Positions 16,469 through 21,679 of a stretch of 21,679 bases of DNA are shown here, one piece after another (the first letter of the stretch is position 1; each line of letters opens with the position of its first letter). The stretch comes from a virus: the IMG/VR virus record IMGVR_UViG_3300044630_002995, positions 1 to 21,679 of that record; one strand, written 5' to 3'. The notes below the pieces were generated by a model. It ran no database searches. It was given only the letters and a program-made list of their open reading frames with translations, and had not been told where the DNA came from. The position numbers and the translations under genes were made by a program.

Positions 16469-17416
16469 TTAGTTGTTTAAATAACCTTTATAACTAAGTT
16501 TTACACTTAAAATGTCGTCCGCACTTGAATTAAATTCTTGAGACACTAATTTTACATTAGTAAACGATTGACTAAACATATTTATTCCTATCGCTTTTCT
16601 ATATAAAAATAAAAAATCAGTTCCTCCATTAACTGTTAAATTTTGATTATCAATCATGAGGACTTCATCTGCAAAAACTGTTCCATTTATGTTTATTGAA
16701 AAACTAGTGTCATTATCATTATTTAATATATCATACAAAGATCTGGAAGTATAATCATCTACTTCCAATGTAAAAGAAGCGCCTATTTCTATAGGCAAAT
16801 TTAATAATACTTCTGCTGGTATATAATTTACAATTGGAGCAGTTGGTCCAGTTGGCGTTGAATAAGAATATCCGCTCTGATACAATGTATAAATAGGTTT
16901 TTTTTCACAATTAATACTATAATTAAAATTGGTTATTCTATTCGTACTAGATCCACTACAACTTAATATAATATCTTTTGTTTGCGGAACTGATATATAT
17001 GGAGCCTTTAAATTTCCTGATGCGTTATAATTTGGTCCGACATCTCCATAAACAACAATATCTGATGTTGTCGTTGGTGTTTCCCCAACAGAGCAAGAAA
17101 GATTAAAAGAATTTAAATAACCCGATAAAAATCCAAATTTTTTATTTGAATAGTTTAAACTACCAGCAAAAGACTTAGCTGTTCTATCGTTATTTTCTCC
17201 AGTGAAATCTAAAAAAGGCTCGTTATAAAGCAAATATTTATTTATAGAAAAATTTGCAACTGGCACTTCAGCCATCACTTGTTTATTATATCCAACACCT
17301 ATTGTTTTAATTGGTGCATAATTAATAGTATAACTTCCATCAACTGATGTTATACCAGATATAGTACTATTATTTAAGAAAAAATAATTTTCGTAATTTA
17401 ATGTCGCGCCTTTCAT
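16469..17416 (-). CDS. Minor tail protein, paralogue of the 266-residue protein
   Basis: A 315-residue protein (MKGATLNYENYFFLNN) that begins four bases after the tape measure stop. I do not recognise a named family. It is beta-rich with no membrane segment and seems to contain two related halves: one ending FLSGYLNSFNLSCS...DIVVYGDVG (about 96-127), the other with NFNYSINCEKKPIYTL (163-178), PIEIGASFTLEV (208-219) and the end VSQEFNSSADDILSVKLS. The order of these stretches mirrors the 266-residue protein two genes downstream. Its position directly after the tape measure suggests a protein of the tail tube end or the first ring of the tip. That function is inference; the paralogy rests on alignment by eye. 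Confidence 0.62.
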   Translation of the reverse strand: MKGATLNYENYFFLNNSTISGITSVDGSYTINYAPIKTIGVGYNKQVMAEVPVANFSINKYLLYNEPFLDFTGENNDRTAKSFAGSLNYSNKKFGFLSGYLNSFNLSCSVGETPTTTSDIVVYGDVGPNYNASGNLKAPYISVPQTKDIILSCSGSSTNRITNFNYSINCEKKPIYTLYQSGYSYSTPTGPTAPIVNYIPAEVLLNLPIEIGASFTLEVDDYTSRSLYDILNNDNDTSFSININGTVFADEVLMIDNQNLTVNGGTDFLFLYRKAIGINMFSQSFTNVKLVSQEFNSSADDILSVKLSYKGYLNN

Positions 17417-17420
17417 ATTA

Positions 17421-20400
17421 TCAAGTTCTTACTCCAGCTAATGAACCGCCAAATTGTTTTTCTTTTCTAATTACTTCGCCAACAGCAGCATATATCTTAT
17501 TATTTAAATTCTTAGATAATTCGATATCTTGTTGTTCGTAGCTTGTTGTATTGCTTCCCATTTTTAAAGATCCATCTCTTTGAACGCTTGTATTAAAGTT
17601 AAATGAATTATTTGCGCTCGTATTATTATTAACTGTGGAGTTGCTATTTCCAGCGCTACTAATTGGTGAACCACCGCTTTGCATACCAGTTCCGTATCTT
17701 TTCACCATTGGAGAATCGTATAGTCCGCCTTCCATATAACCGGGAATTGTATCAGAAAGACGAGAACCAATTAATCCACCAGTTTGTTTTCTTCTAAATG
17801 GCTTGGATAAAGCTGATCCAGTTTTTTGATACCAAGTTTGACCTTTAGTAGGGCCAGAAAAAACAGACGCGAAACCTGTTTGAGGTGTTGCTCCAATATA
17901 TCTAGATGGCGCGTTTGGCAGACTTGGAGTTACAATTCCTTTTCCTACAAGAGATTGTTGTTTGAAATATTCAGCCTCAGTTCTAGGACCACCCTGAGCA
18001 TTCATTTTTTCTGTAAAACTCATATTATTTTTAGCATCTATATTTTTTGTTACATTAGAAATCCCTGCGCCAATAGCGACTGTAGCAACAGCAGCCACTA
18101 AACTACCAATCATTGCTGCTTTTTGTTTTTTTGCTTCTAATTTTTTAGCTCTATCTTCTGCGGCTTTTTGTTTTGCAGCATCATTTAATTCATTATAATA
18201 TGGACTATTTTCTAATCCCATTTCTGTCATATTAGCTTCCATACTAGAAATATCATTAAATTCTTTTTTGAATGTTCCACCACTAGCAAAACGAGGTGCA
18301 GCAGAGAAATTTAATGTATCAAGAGCGGCAGGACCACCCATTGCCATTACCGCTCTTCTATTTAATACATATTCACCATTCTCAAGCATCGCTGGATATT
18401 TATCGCCAGTTCCAGTGCCTGATATATACATGCCTGATTGAGCGCGAATATATCCACCTTTTTGATTTCCAGTCATTCCTCCTATTAAATCACCAAAACC
18501 TACTCCACTTAAAATATTACGAACTCCAGCTTTCATCAATGTAGTACTTATTTCATCTAAGAATTTAGAAGCTATGCCCATTAAAGCGGTCCCCAAGTTA
18601 TCTGATTCTCTAATTGCGGCTTTAATACCATCTACTAAACCATCAGCGAACATTCCCGGTAAATTTCTACCTAACTGATCAACCATATCGTCGGCTTCTT
18701 TTCCAAGATTCTTAAAACCGATAGCCATATTATTCACAAAACCAGCAGATTTCTCAAAATCTGCTTTTGCTTGTGCAACTTTTGCAGCATAAACAGTAGC
18801 ACTAGAACCTAATGTTTCGCTTGCAGTTTTAAGATCTTGTATGGTATTATCAATAGCGTTTACAGTAGATTGGTCTTTTCCTACTTTTGACTCGTTTAAT
18901 TTAACCATCGCTTGTTCTATAGACATTTCATTAGTAACGCCAAGATCTGATAATTTATTATAAGATAATGTGTTTTTTCTTTCGTTAAAAGATTTTTTTA
19001 ATACGCTCACCCTAGATAGCGCATCACCTTTTTCTGTAATTTTTTCTAAACTACTGTTGTATTCAGGCGTTCCAAAAGTTTTGCCACTTAAATCTTTTAT
19101 AGAAGAGTCTAGTTGTCCACGATATATTGCGGACACTAATTCTAAAATAGCATCAGTATTAGCGTTTTGCGCGTTTATATTTGCTTCTTGAGTAGCAATT
19201 TCTATGATTGATTTTCTAGCATCTAGAATTGCTTGTTTTTGAGCTATTTTTTGCTCATCATCGAAAATTGATTTTTGATCTGTTTGCTGAGAAGCGAAAG
19301 TTTCTCTTTTTCCTGATCCTAAATATCTAAACTCACTTCCAATGTCTATTTTTTTTAATTCTAAAGCTTGTCCCGAAGTTATTTTATAACTTTCTGTATC
19401 TTTCCTTAACTGAAGGGTTGCGTCTTTTTGGGCATAAGTTATTTTTAATTTTTCTTTTTCGAGTTCTAATTGTTTTAAACCTGTTTCATAATTAATTTTA
19501 TTTGCCGTTTCAGTTAAATCAAACTCTTTAGTTTTTAATTTTAAATTGTTCTCTAAATCAGTATTTAAATCAGAAAGAGATTTTTGATCCGCTTCTAAAT
19601 CTTTCGATAAACTTAAGGCGCTTTGAGCAGAAACTCCTAAATTTTTAGCAAAAGATTCAAAGTCTGATCTAGATTTATTTAATGGACCTGATATAAATTC
19701 ATATATCAGGTTCATTGTTGTTGGGTTTCTTGTCACGCCTCCTTCCGCTCCAAAAATTGTTTTTGCCACTTTATCTTCATAAGAAGATGTGTTTTGAGCT
19801 TTTTTTAATCTTGTCGTTTCTGTTATCTGTTCTCTTCCTTTTGACACTTCTGACGCTTGGAATAAATTTGTATAATTTAATTGTGATGATTTTGCACTTA
19901 TTCCCGCCATCTCAGATAAATTTCCAGAAATAGAAGAGTAAATAGAATCATTAATTTCTTTCATTTTTCCAGAAATTAAATTTGTAATAGAAGTGTCAAA
20001 TTCATACTGCCTAATAGAATCTGAAACTTTAATTAACGAGTCAGACAATGTTAAAGTTAATTGTCTTTTTAATGAAAGAAAATCATTAATCAAAATATCT
20101 GCTGCTTTTTTATCAACATCTTCTTTTTTTGTTTTTGTCTTTGCATACTTCATTAAATTACCTAAACGATTAATTAAGTATCCACCAATTACATTGCTGT
20201 CTTCTTCCAACTCATCAAAACGAGCGGCTAGACGTTCAGACATTCCTTCTGAAACGCCATTTTTTGTTAAAAAAGACGACACCACTTCAGGATCAAAATA
20301 ATCTGCTTTTCTTTGCGCTTGTATTAATTTTGCAAACTCTTCAACTTTGTCTTCGGTTAACGCGCCTAAATCTTCAAAAGTCTGTTTATAATCAGCTAAA

Positions 20401-21679
20401 ACTCTATCGTCGTTTTGTTTAGAGTTTTCTAAGTAAACGAAATCAGGTAGTAATAATGAATCGCTTTTGTTAGTCTTACTTTTATTATAACCTAATTCAG
20501 ATAACTGTTTAGCGTTTTTAGCTTTGCTACCCAAAGCAGCTTTTGTATCTTCATCAGCTTCATTTTGAGTTTTTTTACGATCTTTTTCGTATTGATTTAA
20601 TGCGTCTCCTAGTTTTTTAACATCAGTACCTGTATTTTTAAAAATTTCTTGTAAATTGACGTCTTTAATATTAGAAAAATTTTCAGCTAAAGACTCACTT
20701 GCTTTTTTAATTATTTCTGGATCTGTAGCTGTATTTAAAGTTTTTAACGTTTCTATATAAGTTTGAGCGGTAGATACATTGTCTTGAGTTTTTGATTTAT
20801 ATTCACTCGCTACTTGACTCAATTCATCTGCACTTAATGAAGCCGCGCCTAAAGATTGAGCTAAACCTACAGCCGCTCCAGCAAGGACACCTATACCTAG
20901 TCCCAAAGGACCAAAAGCCGCTCCAATAGATGCTCCAGTTGACGCCGCTGTTAATCCAGTGCTTAGTCCTGATTGAACTTGACGTTCTCTAGCAGACATG
21001 TCGGCTCTTTTTCTGTCACCAAAAACAACTTGTTCAGTTAATCCAGCAGCCGTTGGACCAACAAACGCTAAAGTTTTTCCAAAGTTAGATATTTGTGTTT
21101 GAAATTCTGGAGAATCTATTTTACCAGATAAACTCGCAAATGAAGACTTAGTTGAATTAGTTAGTGTTTTACCTGCATTTGATAGTGTATTACCCGCATT
21201 TGATATACTTGATATTATTTTTTTAGCCGTTGATTCGGCGGTTCTTTCTATTTTTTGTGGATCAAAATTGCTATTCATCACACTAAGACCCAATAAAATA
21301 TTTTCTTTAACCGTTCCAATCTTGAAACTTAATTGTTTACCAAAATTATCAACAGATGCAGCAATTGAATTGGAAAATTTAACGAGATCAAAACCTTTAT
21401 TATTTTGTGGCGCTGCAAAATTTGGAACATATCCTTTATTCATCAATCCAGCATTCTTCTGCCCTCTCATTGAATCACTCAAAGCATTACTTAAACCACC
21501 ATGATCAGATATTGCGGAACTGAATGTTGGCTGACTCTTGTTTCTAATGTGTGGGAAAGGCTTAGTATCGAATACGGCTTTTTCTCCGCTCATGCTTTCT
21601 TCTAAGCCCATTACTGCTTGTTTATACGCAAAGTTGGGAATAAAACCTTTTGCAGCATTCATTGCCAAGAACTCAGGAT
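17421..21679 (-). CDS. Tail tape measure protein, incomplete at its N-terminus
   Basis: The frame is open to the right edge (Pro-Glu-Phe-Leu precede the first in-window Met), so the TTG at 21668 is probably not the true start and residues are missing. I number from that TTG. GFIPNFA (8-14) and GYVPNFA (79-85) bound a 71-residue repeat. Residues about 235-277 are a Gly/Ala-rich hydrophobic helix pair. Long charged helices follow, with coiled-coil character around 690-760. Near 1085-1105 GTGTGDKYPAMLENGEYVLN is the conserved C-terminal segment of tape measure proteins, and a weaker copy (GSRLSDTIPGYMEGG) comes later. A second hydrophobic helix lies at about 1183-1203. The end (an Asn-rich stretch, then EVIRKEKQFGGSLAGVRT) is typical. 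In this family the protein fills the tail tube and sets its length; at about 0.15 nm per residue the visible part alone implies a tail longer than about 210 nm. A role for the hydrophobic helices in DNA entry is inferred. Confidence 0.94.
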   Translation of the reverse strand, partial: PEFLAMNAAKGFIPNFAYKQAVMGLEESMSGEKAVFDTKPFPHIRNKSQPTFSSAISDHGGLSNALSDSMRGQKNAGLMNKGYVPNFAAPQNNKGFDLVKFSNSIAASVDNFGKQLSFKIGTVKENILLGLSVMNSNFDPQKIERTAESTAKKIISSISNAGNTLSNAGKTLTNSTKSSFASLSGKIDSPEFQTQISNFGKTLAFVGPTAAGLTEQVVFGDRKRADMSARERQVQSGLSTGLTAASTGASIGAAFGPLGLGIGVLAGAAVGLAQSLGAASLSADELSQVASEYKSKTQDNVSTAQTYIETLKTLNTATDPEIIKKASESLAENFSNIKDVNLQEIFKNTGTDVKKLGDALNQYEKDRKKTQNEADEDTKAALGSKAKNAKQLSELGYNKSKTNKSDSLLLPDFVYLENSKQNDDRVLADYKQTFEDLGALTEDKVEEFAKLIQAQRKADYFDPEVVSSFLTKNGVSEGMSERLAARFDELEEDSNVIGGYLINRLGNLMKYAKTKTKKEDVDKKAADILINDFLSLKRQLTLTLSDSLIKVSDSIRQYEFDTSITNLISGKMKEINDSIYSSISGNLSEMAGISAKSSQLNYTNLFQASEVSKGREQITETTRLKKAQNTSSYEDKVAKTIFGAEGGVTRNPTTMNLIYEFISGPLNKSRSDFESFAKNLGVSAQSALSLSKDLEADQKSLSDLNTDLENNLKLKTKEFDLTETANKINYETGLKQLELEKEKLKITYAQKDATLQLRKDTESYKITSGQALELKKIDIGSEFRYLGSGKRETFASQQTDQKSIFDDEQKIAQKQAILDARKSIIEIATQEANINAQNANTDAILELVSAIYRGQLDSSIKDLSGKTFGTPEYNSSLEKITEKGDALSRVSVLKKSFNERKNTLSYNKLSDLGVTNEMSIEQAMVKLNESKVGKDQSTVNAIDNTIQDLKTASETLGSSATVYAAKVAQAKADFEKSAGFVNNMAIGFKNLGKEADDMVDQLGRNLPGMFADGLVDGIKAAIRESDNLGTALMGIASKFLDEISTTLMKAGVRNILSGVGFGDLIGGMTGNQKGGYIRAQSGMYISGTGTGDKYPAMLENGEYVLNRRAVMAMGGPAALDTLNFSAAPRFASGGTFKKEFNDISSMEANMTEMGLENSPYYNELNDAAKQKAAEDRAKKLEAKKQKAAMIGSLVAAVATVAIGAGISNVTKNIDAKNNMSFTEKMNAQGGPRTEAEYFKQQSLVGKGIVTPSLPNAPSRYIGATPQTGFASVFSGPTKGQTWYQKTGSALSKPFRRKQTGGLIGSRLSDTIPGYMEGGLYDSPMVKRYGTGMQSGGSPISSAGNSNSTVNNNTSANNSFNFNTSVQRDGSLKMGSNTTSYEQQDIELSKNLNNKIYAAVGEVIRKEKQFGGSLAGVRT
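19681..19716. repeat. 15-bp inverted repeat inside the tape measure gene
   Basis: aatggacctgatata (19681-19695) and tatatcaggttcatt (19702-19716) are inverted copies with one mismatch in 15, separated by a 6-base loop (aattca). In the transcript this would form a hairpin with one A-C mismatch. It encodes MNLIYEFISGP in the tape measure, so it is not an intergenic terminator, and there is no U-run after it. Function unknown; chance is possible in AT-rich DNA. Confidence 0.5.
21414..21647 (-). repeat. GF(I/V)PNFA repeat module in the tape measure
   Basis: AAKGFIPNFA (residues 5-14) and MNKGYVPNFA (76-85) lie 71 residues apart and bracket one full module containing SGEKAVFDTKPFPHIRN and FSSAISDHGGLSNALS. 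The right edge of the window cuts into this region, so more copies may lie upstream. I have the impression that such PNFA motifs recur in the N-terminal part of large phage structural proteins; their function is unknown to me. Confidence 0.6.

Noticed and set aside
13874-17421. Promoters or terminators between the tail genes
   Set aside because: Intergenic gaps are at most 11 bases and several genes overlap, so separate transcription signals are unlikely within the module.
21666-21668. TTG at 21668 as the true start of the tape measure
   Set aside because: The frame continues to the window edge and the first in-window residues are already in a repeat motif, so the start is more likely upstream.

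Overview
The window is one uninterrupted late structural module of a tailed double-stranded DNA phage or prophage with a long non-contractile tail. Every gene I can support lies on the minus strand, so transcription runs from the right edge (21679) to the left edge (1). The order after the tape measure matches the lambda tail-tip order: tape measure (H-like), M-like, L-like, K-like JAMM domain, I-like, J-like, then a separate fibre. Genes are separated by 1 to 11 bases or overlap by 1 to 17, there is no gap large enough for an internal promoter or terminator, and no tRNA, integrase, lysis, replication or mobile-element gene is visible.

The host is probably a low-GC bacterium. The DNA is visibly AT-rich. 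Nearly all start codons lack a Shine-Dalgarno sequence and are instead preceded by A/T-rich leaders, as in Bacteroidota and their phages. Gly-Thr-Ser-Gly-Ser-Ser collagen-like fibres also fit environmental phages of that kind. The host assignment is inference only.

Layout from right to left: 21679-17421, large tape measure protein cut by the window edge inside a region of GF(I/V)PNFA repeats. 17416-16469 and 14674-13874, two minor tail proteins that look like paralogues of each other, flanking 16467-14674, a fibre-like protein with VGIG-type repeats. 13870-11870, a gpM-like minor tail protein expanded to 666 residues by a LamG-like insertion. 11873-8889, a 994-residue multidomain adhesin-like protein with no counterpart at this position in lambda. 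8887-7763, a gpL-like protein with the family's cysteines and a carbohydrate-binding-like insertion between them. 7779-7447, a JAMM/MPN metalloprotease-like protein (the N-terminal half of lambda gpK only). 7442-6867, gpI-like tail assembly protein. 6855-3295, gpJ-like central tip protein with a lectin-like insertion. 3286-1, an incomplete fibre gene with two collagen-like tracts around a beta-rich, jelly-roll-like domain; its second tract is a nearly pure 18-bp tandem array running off the window.

The main point of interest is that a recognisable lambda-type tail tip has been elaborated at almost every gene: the M-, L- and J-like proteins and the extra 994-residue protein each appear to carry an inserted lectin-like or carbohydrate-binding-like domain. 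This suggests a tail tip that presents many glycan-binding surfaces around the central tube. The domain assignments come from reading motifs by eye and need profile or structure searches to confirm.
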